Shown one piece after another: positions 44,769-53,570 of a stretch of 64,000 nt of DNA (the stretch's first letter is position 1; every line of letters begins with the position of its first letter). The stretch is taken from contig NC_008381.1 of the NCBI RefSeq assembly GCF_000009265.1, forward strand, positions 62,001 to 126,000, read 5' to 3'. Both the position numbers and the translations under genes were made by a program. Origin of the DNA: Rhizobium johnstonii 3841 (GTDB lineage Bacteria > Pseudomonadota > Alphaproteobacteria > Rhizobiales > Rhizobiaceae). The notes beneath the pieces are model-generated. The model did no database searches, was not told where the DNA came from, and saw only the letters and a program-made list of their open reading frames with translations.

Positions 44769-45668
44769 TCCAGGGACTTAGCAAGTGAGCCCACGTACGC
44801 AGCGCCTACGCTTGATGTTGTACGGAACCGGCTGAGCTCTTGAAGGCGGCCAACGCCATGGCGGAGGCGGAGGCTCCGAAGCAGACATTCTTTGAGGAAA
44901 CGGTTATATCATCGACGCCCGCCACGCCGCTTGGTGATTGCCACCGGTCTCGAGGAAATCGAGAGCCGGGTCGCAGATTCCACCGACGAGAATGGCGCCA
45001 GACGTCCCAAGGTCGAAAACAGCGTCCGCGAGCCGCTCGGCCCGGTTATGACCGACATGATTGGGATACGATAACCAGGAGCGTGCAACGAGCTAAAAGC
45101 TCGTAATTTGTTTAGACCTAATCCGCGTATCGCTATACCGGCCCCGCAGTTCATGTAATGCCGCAATGATGAGGCCTGACACATGACCGCACCCGATGAC
45201 ATGCTCAAAAAAGCTCGATGCCTACTTGCATAGCCGGGAGCATCCCGGCCCAAACACCGCTACAGCCGAACCAATCTTATTTCCGACCTATTCGATCGCG
45301 TGGATCGGGTGACTGGCCTAACCCGACCGCGACTGTGACGATCTCAACTCCGCCGGCCATATATTTCTTTTGCAGCTGTATCAGGTCGGGCATCGCCGAT
45401 GGTCCGCGACATATGGCTTAAAATTCGACGGCGCGCATTTTCCCCGCTGGAATTCGCGGGGGGCACGCCACGCCGCCAATTCTGCACTTTAATTGCAGGA
45501 AGCCTGTGACACCATGGACATGGACTAGACCATATTGCTCTCCAAATTATCTACTTAATCGTACGATAAGACCCCAACAAAAAAGGAAACGCTTCGAGCA
45601 GCGGCCCCAAGCAAGTATTGTGGGCCGCGAACGCGATGGAACAAAGACAGGTTGTCTAACTCCTTGCA
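44769..45668. other. Interval without a recognised gene
   Basis: Follows the RepA-like gene where repB and repC would be expected; neither is found. A short frame near 44930-45070 (LVIATGLEEIESRVADSTDE) looks mildly coding but is not identified. The right part (45480-45660) is A+T-rich. Confidence 0.4.
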
Positions 45669-46514
45669 CTATCTAGGCGAAGCATGTCTTTTCTCTTTCA
45701 TAACATTAGCGACATTGCGAATAATATCTATATTTGCCTGATATTTCTGTATTTTGTAATATCCTTCATTTAGACAATTGAAATAAAGAGTCTCAAGATA
45801 TCGGTAGCTTCTGAATCTCAGGAAATCGTTGTACAGTTCATCTGGATCTGCCGAGAGGATATATTTTATTGTCCGAGCGGTCATGTGATGATTAGGCTCC
45901 ACCACGATCCGGTTTAGATCCTTGATTGACTTAACGGCGGCAAAATTTAGCTCGGATTCTATGTTAGGACGATCGCCCGTGTATCGGGCAAAATACAGGA
46001 AAAATGTTTTGTTCTCTAACTGCTGCTTGCGCATGAGGTGGACCAACTTGTTTTGGTGGGTGCCAGTAATCTTCACGTCGTCGATAAACAAAAGACAACG
46101 ACCTTCGAAATGTTGCGAGTTGAAGTAGAATTTGTCACCAGCGATCAATGATTTGCGATCCTCTCCTGAAAGAAATCCATAATCGTCCATGTAACTGATC
46201 TTTCGCGGGACAGTCGCATATTCCACATGGTTGCCTTTCTCATCAACGATGTGGTTGTTGAGGCGGTCTAGCAAATGCATCGTCATTACATTTGCTGCAT
46301 TCGGAACGAAATTGAATGGCGACGGAATCATCAGGCAGCGACTGTTCAGTATTGTGGATGCGTGTTTTTCGAAGAACGCGTCTGCAATCTGGTGGCCCAT
46401 CTCGCGAGCGGCCTCGTCGCAACCAAACTTCAGACGCGAATATTGCTCCGGTCGAAAGGGTGCATCCTCGATTGATTGAAATTCATGAAGCGCAAACTCC
46501 TCAAACTGCGTCAT
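45669..46514 (-). CDS. Phosphoribosyltransferase-like protein
   Basis: 281 residues from the ATG at 46514 (MTQFEEFALHEFQSIEDAPF). The segment GRCLLFIDDVKITGTHQNKL contains the PRPP-binding loop pattern of type I phosphoribosyltransferases (four hydrophobic residues, Asp-Asp, then TGT). RKISYMDDYGFLSGEDRKSL and YFARYTGDRPNIESELNFAA are other likely conserved parts. The gene overlaps the HAD hydrolase gene by 14 bp, so the two act together. Base composition is clearly richer in A+T than the neighbours, suggesting recent transfer. Substrate unknown. A decayed copy lies at 30465-30700. Confidence 0.6.
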   Translation of the reverse strand: MTQFEEFALHEFQSIEDAPFRPEQYSRLKFGCDEAAREMGHQIADAFFEKHASTILNSRCLMIPSPFNFVPNAANVMTMHLLDRLNNHIVDEKGNHVEYATVPRKISYMDDYGFLSGEDRKSLIAGDKFYFNSQHFEGRCLLFIDDVKITGTHQNKLVHLMRKQQLENKTFFLYFARYTGDRPNIESELNFAAVKSIKDLNRIVVEPNHHMTARTIKYILSADPDELYNDFLRFRSYRYLETLYFNCLNEGYYKIQKYQANIDIIRNVANVMKEKRHASPR

Positions 46515-47142
46515 AAACAGCCTCTTGAATGTCCTCAGATCTTCCCACCAGGGCGCCGCGCATTCCAGCGCTGCGCGCACCTTGCAGATCGCCGATGGCG
46601 TCATCGCCCACATGCAGGATGTTGTCGGCCGCAACGCCGCACGACTTGATGATTTTGTTGAAAAATGCCTCGTTTGGCTTTGCATATCCAAGCAGGTCGG
46701 AATAAATTCCGAACCGAAATACACATCCAAAGGTGCTCTCAAGAAAGTTGTGCATCGTAGTGCCGCTAATAAAACTCGAGTTGCTACCAATTGATAGCGT
46801 GTACCCGTCTTCTGCCAGCGAATGGACGAACCTCACAGTGGTGTCCAAAACAACTGGTTTGCAATTCTCAAAAACGTGCTCAAACGCCTTTGCGATTAAG
46901 CCTGGATCTTTTTGAACATTACAACGCATCATAAGCAGACGAATATTTTCGGACAGGGATGGGGCGTACCCCGTCTCGATCGCGTGTTGGTTAACCCACT
47001 TCTTGACCTCCGCGTATGCATTCCTCACAACTGCTTCTTCTCTATCAAAACAGGTGGCGAGAAACTTGGTCCTCATCGGCGCATGACCTGGGTTCGCTGT
47101 TACGAGAGTGTTCCAGACGTCAAAAGAAATGTGACTGATCAA
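46501..47142 (-). CDS. HAD-superfamily hydrolase
   Basis: 213 residues from a TTG at 47142 that follows GGGGAG; an ATG ten codons upstream is possible. The haloacid dehalogenase motifs are ISFDVWNTLVTAN (motif I; the second Asp is replaced by Trp-Asn, as in non-phosphatase or altered members), LSIGSNSSFISGT (motif II), YAKPNEAFFNKII (motif III Lys) and ILHVGDDAIGDLQGARSAGM (motif IV). It is translated with the phosphoribosyltransferase gene downstream, so both probably work on one phosphorylated nucleoside- or sugar-like metabolite. Confidence 0.7.
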   Translation of the reverse strand: MISHISFDVWNTLVTANPGHAPMRTKFLATCFDREEAVVRNAYAEVKKWVNQHAIETGYAPSLSENIRLLMMRCNVQKDPGLIAKAFEHVFENCKPVVLDTTVRFVHSLAEDGYTLSIGSNSSFISGTTMHNFLESTFGCVFRFGIYSDLLGYAKPNEAFFNKIIKSCGVAADNILHVGDDAIGDLQGARSAGMRGALVGRSEDIQEAVYDAV

Positions 47143-47499
47143 CGTGGCTCCCCGGGATCTTCGATCTCTCAAACGATGTGTAACTGTGGTTGGTCCCGCA
47201 GCCGTTTCGGCTGCGGCGTGTGGGCGGTCCGAAACGATCGGGATGTGCTACTTCCAACTGGCCGGGCTGCCCAATCCGATCCGCCGTACAAGCCGTTCCC
47301 CGGATCGGCAACATGGCGGCGAATGCACTCCGCCACTGACCTCTTTCCAAGGGGAGTGTTATCATGGTGTGGCATGGATGGCTCCGTGACGCTATTTTCA
47401 GCGTATGACGAGATTAAACCGTCTGAGTCTTAAATCTGTCGCCTTCTTTAGTCAACAATCTGCGTATTTGCCGCGCAACAACTCAACTCGCCACTAGCG
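47143..47499. other. Interval without a recognised gene
   Basis: Lies between the divergent HAD gene start and the hemN remnant. It contains the promoter for the HAD/phosphoribosyltransferase pair; I cannot locate the boxes with confidence. Confidence 0.35.
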
Positions 47500-48001
47500 G
47501 CTGGGGTGAACCGAGCATAGACGTACGGACGTACAGAGCTTCGATCCCGATGTTCAAAAAGCAATTAAACGAAATCCAAGCGAGGAGCTGACGGCGACTG
47601 TGGTCAATCAACTGCCCCGCCACGGGATAAGCCTCAATCAATTTTGACTTGATCTACGGTCGTCCAAATCAGACGGTGCAGTCCTGCGTCAACTCCGCAG
47701 GAGCTGCTCCCAATGCACCAGTCGATTTGCCGTGTTCGGCTCGCACTGGTCCATCCTTAGGAAAAACCAACGTCTGACGAGGAGGAGGCGCTTGGCTGCC
47801 GGGCCTGTCAGCTCGCGGCCGTGGCCAACACCCTGATTGCGGAAGGCTACCTCCCGATCGGCCTCAATTATTTCGCTTTACCGGATGATGAGCTTGCGTT
47901 GGCGCAGTAGGCCGCTCCGCCTCTGCGTAACTGGGGGTATTCGGCAGACACCTGCACAACGGTGATCGGCTTCGGCGCGTCAGCTATTCACGGCGTAGGC
48001 G
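47500..48001 (+). pseudogene. hemN: Remnant of hemN (oxygen-independent coproporphyrinogen III oxidase)
   Basis: Across several frames the plus strand reads VQSFDPDVQKAIKRNPSEEL, HGIS then FDLIYGRPNQTVQSCVNSAG, then RFAVFGSHWSILRKNQRL, AVANTLIAEGYLPIGLNYFA, LPDDELALAQ and GYSADTCTTVIGFGASAI. These are the central blocks of HemN (usually GVQDFDP, FDLIYGLP, GYAHVPWMK, GLDHFALPDD, GLGASAI). The N-terminal radical SAM cysteines and the C-terminus are missing. Rhizobia need HemN for heme synthesis in the low-oxygen nodule, but this copy is dead. Confidence 0.7.
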
Positions 48002-48042
48002 ACGGCAATGTTGTCGATCTCTCCGGTCAAGGCCGGGAGCGA

Positions 48043-48067
48043 GTTAACTTGCGGCAGGCAAGTTAAC
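48043..48067. repeat. 10-bp perfect inverted repeat
   Basis: GTTAACTTGC and GCAAGTTAAC flank a 5-base loop. It lies in the non-coding stretch after the hemN remnant. It could be a terminator-like hairpin without a T-run or a binding site. Confidence 0.5.
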
Positions 48068-48485
48068 GGGCTTGTCACAGATTCCGCCAGCCGCAGTTAT
48101 GCGTCGAACGGCCCGCGTTTCATGCTTTGCTAACCTTTTGCAGTCCGAAAGGCGTTGTCGGTGTTCATCCCGGTCGGAGGCTAGTCCGCGCCGGACCGCG
48201 GAGCCGAGGAAGTTTGCCTCGATGCGCTCCGACTACAATCCACGAAAACTCAATGAGGTGACGACGGCCGCTTCGTCCATGGAGCGGGCTAAGTTTGTTG
48301 GCGGCATTTTTCTGTTGGCTCGTCTAAGCGGTCTATCTATGACATGACGAATTATCGACGGTATGTGGAAGAAAAACCGTCATGGTTTACTGTTTTACGC
48401 GCAACAGAAGAGATATGCTCCGAACATTGAGCGGTCGGTCTCGCCAATCCGACCGCAGTGCCTCGCCACCTGCCACCATGTCGGC
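48068..48485. other. Interval without a recognised gene
   Basis: No frame resembles a known family. Short frames near 48220-48350 have no good start site. Confidence 0.35.
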
Positions 48486-48620
48486 GAAGGCGAGAAGGCG
48501 AACGCCATCCGCAACGCGGTCGAAAAGGTGCTGAACATCGACAATGTCAGGACCGGCGGCCTCGGCGGCAGCGCGACGACCAAGGAATTCACAGCAGCAA
48601 CTGAAAGGCGGCTGGCATGA
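48486..48620 (+). pseudogene. C-terminal scrap of an isocitrate/isopropylmalate dehydrogenase
   Basis: The codons read GEGEKANAIRNAVEKVLNID and NVRTGGLGGSATTKEFTAAT, ending ERRLA. The pattern (A..I..AV..VL....VRT.DLGG.A.T.EF..AI) is the last helix-loop segment of NAD-dependent isocitrate/isopropylmalate dehydrogenases. Only the last 45 residues remain, immediately before the second copy of the ThDP genes. Confidence 0.55.
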
Positions 48621-48666
48621 CAAAAAAGCAGGAAAAGAACCCACCCAGCTCTAAGGGGGGCAACGC

Positions 48667-49188
48667 ATGATTAAGGGTTCCGACCGAGTTGTCGCGGTCC
48701 TTGAGAAAATGGGCGCCGAGCGCATCTACGGCGTCCCCGGCGAGGAAATCCTCGACATCATGGAGTCGCTGCGCAAGTCGAAGAAGATCAAGTTCGTGCC
48801 GACCCGTACCGAGTGGGGTGCGGCCCTCATGGCCGCCACCGAGGGCCGGCTCACCGGCCGCCCAGGCGTCAGCCTCGCCACCTGCGGCCCGGGCGCACTT
48901 AACTTCCCCAACGGCGCTGAGTATGCGCATCTCGGCGGATTTCCGCTGGTGATGATCGCCGGCCAGAAGCCGATCAACAGCAGCCTCCATGGGCACTTTC
49001 AGGTCAGCCCCCTCGTCTCCGTGATGGAGGGGCTCACCAAGTACGCAGTGCAGATCGGGTCGGTGCAAATGATCCGGCCAGTCTTCAGTGAGGCGTTCCG
49101 CATCGCTCAAGAGGAAAAGCAAGGCCCAGTGTCTGTTGTAATACCGGAAGACATTGCGGCCGAAGATGGTGAGGAGGATGCACTATGA
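48667..49188 (+). CDS. ThDP-dependent enzyme, Pyr-domain subunit (alpha 2)
   Basis: 173 residues: IKGSDRVVAVLEKMGAERIY, GVPGEEILDIMESLRKSKKI, TRTEWGAALMAATEGRLTGR and MIAGQKPINSSLHGHFQVSP, ending VSVVIPEDIAAEDGEEDAL. Glu49 is the expected catalytic residue. It differs from alpha 1 throughout, so the duplication is old. AAGGGGGGCAACGC before the ATG gives a ribosome site. The gene ends in ATGA, overlapping beta 2, proof that the two-gene form is a real arrangement and not a broken single gene. Confidence 0.78.
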   Translation: MIKGSDRVVAVLEKMGAERIYGVPGEEILDIMESLRKSKKIKFVPTRTEWGAALMAATEGRLTGRPGVSLATCGPGALNFPNGAEYAHLGGFPLVMIAGQKPINSSLHGHFQVSPLVSVMEGLTKYAVQIGSVQMIRPVFSEAFRIAQEEKQGPVSVVIPEDIAAEDGEEDAL

Positions 49189-50294
49189 CTACGAAGACCC
49201 TCGATCGCGCGGTTGAAATGATCCTTGCGGCCAAGCGTCCGCTGATCATGGTGGGCGGGGCGGCAAGCCGCCTCGACCAGCACCCGAACGCCCAAATCCG
49301 CGACTTAGTGCAACGCACGCGCATTCCCTTCTTCACCACGCAAATGGGCAAGGGCGTCGTGGCGGAGGACTCCGACCTCTATATGGGCACGGCGGCGCTA
49401 TCCGAAGGCGACCATGTCCACGAGGCCGTCGACAAGGCCGACTGGATCATCGCGGTCGGCCACGACACGTGCGAAAAGCCTCCGTTCATCATGTCTGAGG
49501 GCGGCCCGAAGGTCATTCACATCGCACATCAGCCTGCGACCTTCACACAGGCCTATTGGCCGCAGCTCGAGGTCATCGGCGAGATCGGCGCTTCAGTCGC
49601 GGCGCTGGCGGATCGCCTCGAGGGCAAGCTGCTCAATGCCGGCGCGCTACTGCCGCTGCGCGAGGAGATCCTCGCCCTGATTGGCGAGGGTGCCGATGAT
49701 AAAAGTTGGCCGGTCACCCTGGATCACGTGGTGCACGTTGTAGGCAAGGTCATGCCGGAAGGCAGCATTGTTACGCTCGACAATGGCCTTTACAAGATCC
49801 CGTTCGCCCGGAAGTATCGGACCAATCACCCCAATACGCTGCTGCTCGACAACACGCTCGCGACCATGGGCGCCGGCGTGCCCTCAGCGATCGTGGCGGC
49901 GATGCTGAATCCCGGGCACCGCGTGATGGCGGTCTGCGGCGACGGCGGCTTTCAGATGACCGGCCAGGAACTGATGACGGCCGTCGAACAAAAGCTCAAC
50001 CTCGTCGTCCTGATCTTGGACAACGGCGGCTGGGGCATGATCGAAGCGAAGCAAACCGCCAAAGGTTTCCCGAATTACGGTGTCAACTTCCTCAATCCGG
50101 ATTTCGTGAAACTGGCCGAAGCCTGTGGCGCCAAGGGCACGCGGGTCGAAACGCTGGACGATCCGGTGCCGGCGCTGAAAGCCGCTCTCAAAGGCGGCGG
50201 GGTGCATGTGGTCGCAGTGCCGGTCGATGATTCAAAGTACAAGCGACTGCTCGGCGGACTTCGCTCGCCCAAGGCGAAACCGCCGAGCGCCTGA
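49185..50294 (+). CDS. ThDP-dependent enzyme, central plus PP-domain subunit (beta 2)
   Basis: 369 residues starting MTTKTLDRAVEMILAAKRPL. Central-domain features: MVGGAASRLDQHPNAQIRDL, FFTTQMGKGVVAEDSDLYMG. ThDP-domain features: LLLDNTLATMGAGVPSAIVA, CGDGGFQMTGQELMTAVEQK and LNLVVLILDNGGWGM (GDG...DN). The start lies exactly where a domain boundary is expected, after the Pyr domain. Together with alpha 2 it adds up to a complete ~540-residue acetolactate-synthase-like enzyme. Confidence 0.78.
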   Translation: MTTKTLDRAVEMILAAKRPLIMVGGAASRLDQHPNAQIRDLVQRTRIPFFTTQMGKGVVAEDSDLYMGTAALSEGDHVHEAVDKADWIIAVGHDTCEKPPFIMSEGGPKVIHIAHQPATFTQAYWPQLEVIGEIGASVAALADRLEGKLLNAGALLPLREEILALIGEGADDKSWPVTLDHVVHVVGKVMPEGSIVTLDNGLYKIPFARKYRTNHPNTLLLDNTLATMGAGVPSAIVAAMLNPGHRVMAVCGDGGFQMTGQELMTAVEQKLNLVVLILDNGGWGMIEAKQTAKGFPNYGVNFLNPDFVKLAEACGAKGTRVETLDDPVPALKAALKGGGVHVVAVPVDDSKYKRLLGGLRSPKAKPPSA

Positions 50295-50415
50295 GCAGGC
50301 CCGAAATGAACCGCCTCGGGGAGTGCCGGGGCGGTCCACAGCAAGGATCGGCTTTTCAGAGGGGGCGGGCGGCAGGCCCTGCCGCCCGAGAGAGCCAAAC
50401 AAATGGACCAAACAC

Positions 50416-51589
50416 ATGGCCATCACTTTCCAAACCCCGTCCAACATCCGTTTCGGGGAAGGCGCGTCCAGCAAGATCGGCGAGCTCCTCAAGGGCTACA
50501 AGGCCGCCCATGTGCTGCTCGTCACCGACGAGAAGGTGCGGGCGGCCGGGCTGACGCGCAATGCGGAAGCGGCGATTGCCGAAGCCGGCATCGCGCGCAC
50601 CGTGTTCGACGGCGTGGTCGTCGACGCGCCATCGCATGTTATCGAAGCGGCAGCAGAAATCTGCCGCGAGCGCGGCGTCGACGCTGTCGTGGCGATCGGC
50701 GGCGGCAGCGCGCTGGATACGGCAAAGCTCGTCGCCTATCTCGCCAAAACCCCGGACAAGCTTGATGATATCTATGGTGTCGACCTTGCCACCGGCGATC
50801 GGCTGCCGCTGCTGCTGGTTCCGACCACGGCGGGCACCGGATCGGAAGTGACGCCGATCTCCATCGTTAAGACGCCGAACAACGAGAAGAAGGCGGTGAT
50901 CTCGCCGCTCCTCATCCCGGACTGGGTGATCCTCGATCCCCAACTGACGCTCGGCCTGCCGCCGCACCTCACCGCTCAGACGGGCATCGACGCCATGGCG
51001 CACGCGATCGAGGCCTATACCGGCAAGATCAAGAAGAACCCGACCTCCGACCAGTTCGCGCTGAAGGCGCTGGCGCTGTTGTCGGCCAATCTCAGGAAAG
51101 TCTACACGGACGGGCTCGGACCTCGAAGCGCGCTCGGAAATGCTGCTCGGCTCCATGCTGGCCGGCATGGCGTTTGCCAACTCGCCGGTTGCCGCGGTGC
51201 ACGCGCTCGCCTATCCGATCGGCGAGATCTTCGATGTCGGGTACGGCCTCTCCATTGCGCTGGTCCTGCCCTACGTGTTGGAATTCAACCGGCCGGCGGC
51301 CGAAGCGCTCTATGCCGAGCTCTCCGACGTTATCCAGCCCGGCTATCGCCGGCAGTCCGATGCGGCGGACGCGGCGGCCTTCATCGCCGAGATCGAGGCG
51401 ATCTGCCGAGACTGCGGGGTGCCCGGCTCGCTTTCGGCGGTTGGAATCGGCGAAGGCGATCTTTCCAAGCTGGCGAAGGGTGCGATGAAGCACGCGGAGC
51501 GCCTACTGGTCAACAATCCGCGCGAGCTCGACGACGATCAGGCCCGGGCGATCTATGCCAAAGCACTTGCGGGAGCGAGCAGGCCATGA
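50416..51589 (+). pseudogene. Iron-containing alcohol dehydrogenase, second copy, frameshifted
   Basis: The translation is almost that of 38551-39723 up to LSANLRKVYTDG. There an extra G (near 51113) shifts the frame. After it, the correct frame resumes as MLLGSMLAGMAFANSPVAAV. In addition the metal-ligand His of DVGHGLSVAL is Tyr in this copy (DVGYGLSIAL). The two hits make it clearly non-functional, and the second would inactivate it even if the frameshift were an artefact. Confidence 0.85.
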
Positions 51590-51618
51590 CCGAGCTCGGA
51601 CGACCAACCGGAATCTCC
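51586..51618 (+). pseudogene. First codons of a second phaE, cut by the promoter cassette
   Basis: ATGACC at 51586 followed by GAGCTCGGACGACCAACCGG matches the start of phaE at 39720 with a 2-base deletion. At about 51618 the sequence changes into the nifH-type promoter region. This marks the right border of the duplicated block. Confidence 0.65.
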
Positions 51619-51648
51619 ACATTCAACTTACGACATCGTCGTGACCTT

Positions 51649-51766
51649 TGTCGGCTTCGCAACACCCATTCCACTTCGCCCGATCCCGTATTTTCCGCCC
51701 ACGTAGCTGAAACAGCAGCAAATAATTGTTCGTCAGCTCAATCGGCCTGATTGGCACGAATCTTGA
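51649..51766 (+). promoter_or_regulatory. nifH-type NifA/sigma-54 promoter (copy 3, drives the CoA-transferase operon)
   Basis: NifA site TGTCGGCTTCGCAACA at 51649-51664 and TGGCACGAATCTTGA at 51752-51766, again 88 bp apart. The first codons of nifH follow at 51853, here fused in frame to a complete CoA-transferase. This is likely the parent of the two shortened cassettes at 35 and 36 kb. Confidence 0.75.
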
Positions 51767-51852
51767 AATCTATTGAGAGGCGGCGGGAGGGACCGGCGCC
51801 ATCCACATTGCGGTTTAACCGCATTGGTTCGAACACGTGAAGGAAACAAAAT

Positions 51853-53526
51853 ATGCCAGAACGGCATCAGATTGCATTCTATGGAAAGGGCGGAATTGAC
51901 AAATCCGCTACCAAGATTGTCTCCGGCGCCGAAGCCGTCGCGATGATCCGCTCGGGCGATACAGTCGCCTTTTCCGGCTTCGTCGGAATCGGTACGCCGG
52001 AGGCGGTGATCTGCGCCCTTGAGAAGCGTTTCCTCGAAACGGGCGAGCCGAGCAATCTCACCCTCGTCTTTGCCGCCGCCCCGGGCGACGGCAAAGACAA
52101 GGGCCTCAACCGACTGGCGCATGACGGGCTGGTGAAACGCCTCATCGGCGGGCATTTCAAGCCGGTGCCAAAGCTGGCGAAACTGGCAGCCAGCGGCAAG
52201 TGCGAGATCTACAATCTGCCGCTCGGGGTCATTTCCCATCTCTACCGCGAGATCGCTGGGCGCAAGCCCTGGCTGATCTCGAAAGTCGGGCTTGGAACCT
52301 TCGTGGACCCGCGCAACAGCGGTGGCAAGATGAATTCCAACACGACGGAAGACCTCGTGGAGATGGTGGAAACCCACGGCGAGGAGCGGCTCCTTTACAA
52401 TGCGTTCCCCATCGATGTCGTCATCTTGCGCGGCACGACGGCCGATCCATCCGGCAACGTCACGATGGAGAAGGAGGCCGCGACGCTCGACAACCTGTCG
52501 CTCGCCATGGCCGCCAAGGCGGGTGGGGGTATCGTCATCCTGCAGGTCGAGGGCATCGCCCCCGCCGGCTCGCTGCACTCGCGTGACATCGCAATCCCCG
52601 GCCACTTAGTCGACCGCGTCGTTGTGGCCCAGCCGGAAGATCACATGCAGACCTATGCGACCCATTACAGCGGTGCCTTCTCCGGCGAATTCCGTGCGCC
52701 GCCGGACAGCGCCGCCTCCATGAAACTGGACGAACGCAAGATCATCGCGCGGCGCTGCGCTTTCGAACTGCGGATGGGCGGTGTCGTCAATCTCGGCATC
52801 GGGATGCCGGAAGGGATTGCTGCGGTAGCGGCGGAAGAGGGGATCATCGACAAGATCACGCTCACTACCGAATCCGGTACCATCGGCGGCACCCCACAGA
52901 CCGGGATGGATTTCGGCGCGGCCAAAAACCTCGAGTCGATCATCGACCAGAACCAGATGTTCGATCTCATCGACGGCGGCGGGCTGAGCTTCGCCTGTCT
53001 CAGCTTCGCGCAGGTCGATGCTCAATGCAATGTCAATGCCAGCCGGTTCGGTGGCATCCTCGCCGGCGCCGGCGGCTTCATCAACATCTCGCAAAACACC
53101 CGCCACGTCGCCTTCTGCGGCAAGTTCACGGACGGGGGCCTGCGCATCGAGATCCGGGACGGCAAGCTTGCCATCCTGCAGGAAGGCCGGCAGGCGAAAT
53201 TCATCAAAGAGGTCGAGCAGATCACTTTCTCGGGCGAAATTGCCCGCGAGACGCACCAGTCTGTGCTCTACGTAACCGAGCGCTGCGTCTTCTCGCTAAT
53301 CCCCGAGGGGCTGGAACTAATCGAAGTCGCGCCGGGGATCGATATCGAGCGCGACATCCTCGCCCATATGGAGTTCCGGCCGATCATCCGCCAGCCGCGC
53401 GAAATGGCGGCTGTGATCTTCGCCGACGGTCCGATGAATCTCGACCAGCTGCTGCTCGAACGCCTGCTTTCAGAGGGCATAGAGTTCGATGCAGAGCGCA
53501 GCACGAGGCCGCCAGCTATGGGCTAG
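51853..53526 (+). CDS. Acyl-CoA:acetate-type CoA-transferase with NifH-derived N-terminus
   Basis: 557 residues. Residues 1-20 (MPERHQIAFYGKGGIDKSAT) are a slightly drifted NifH start. From KIVSGAEAVAMIRSGDTVAF the protein is a full class I CoA-transferase with alpha and beta halves fused. GFVGIGTPE begins the alpha half, and ITLTTESGTIGGTPQTGMDF holds the catalytic Glu that forms the CoA thioester. The enzyme moves CoA between short acids such as acetate, propionate or acetoacetate, and could charge hydroxy acids for PHA synthesis. It leads an operon with phasin, acetyl-CoA synthetase and adenylate kinase. Confidence 0.85.
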   Translation: MPERHQIAFYGKGGIDKSATKIVSGAEAVAMIRSGDTVAFSGFVGIGTPEAVICALEKRFLETGEPSNLTLVFAAAPGDGKDKGLNRLAHDGLVKRLIGGHFKPVPKLAKLAASGKCEIYNLPLGVISHLYREIAGRKPWLISKVGLGTFVDPRNSGGKMNSNTTEDLVEMVETHGEERLLYNAFPIDVVILRGTTADPSGNVTMEKEAATLDNLSLAMAAKAGGGIVILQVEGIAPAGSLHSRDIAIPGHLVDRVVVAQPEDHMQTYATHYSGAFSGEFRAPPDSAASMKLDERKIIARRCAFELRMGGVVNLGIGMPEGIAAVAAEEGIIDKITLTTESGTIGGTPQTGMDFGAAKNLESIIDQNQMFDLIDGGGLSFACLSFAQVDAQCNVNASRFGGILAGAGGFINISQNTRHVAFCGKFTDGGLRIEIRDGKLAILQEGRQAKFIKEVEQITFSGEIARETHQSVLYVTERCVFSLIPEGLELIEVAPGIDIERDILAHMEFRPIIRQPREMAAVIFADGPMNLDQLLLERLLSEGIEFDAERSTRPPAMG

Positions 53527-53570
53527 ACGCCCGCAACCTTGTAACCCCATCGTTTGAGGAGAAGCCCACC

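Larger units (their letters stand above)
50366..51618 (+). repeat. Near-identical 1.25-kb repeat, copy 2 (broken dehydrogenase gene)
   Basis: Matches 38501-39760, beginning with the same hairpin (50366-50388) and ending within the first codons of phaE. Differences are a handful of single bases plus the inactivating changes in the dehydrogenase. Confidence 0.8.
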
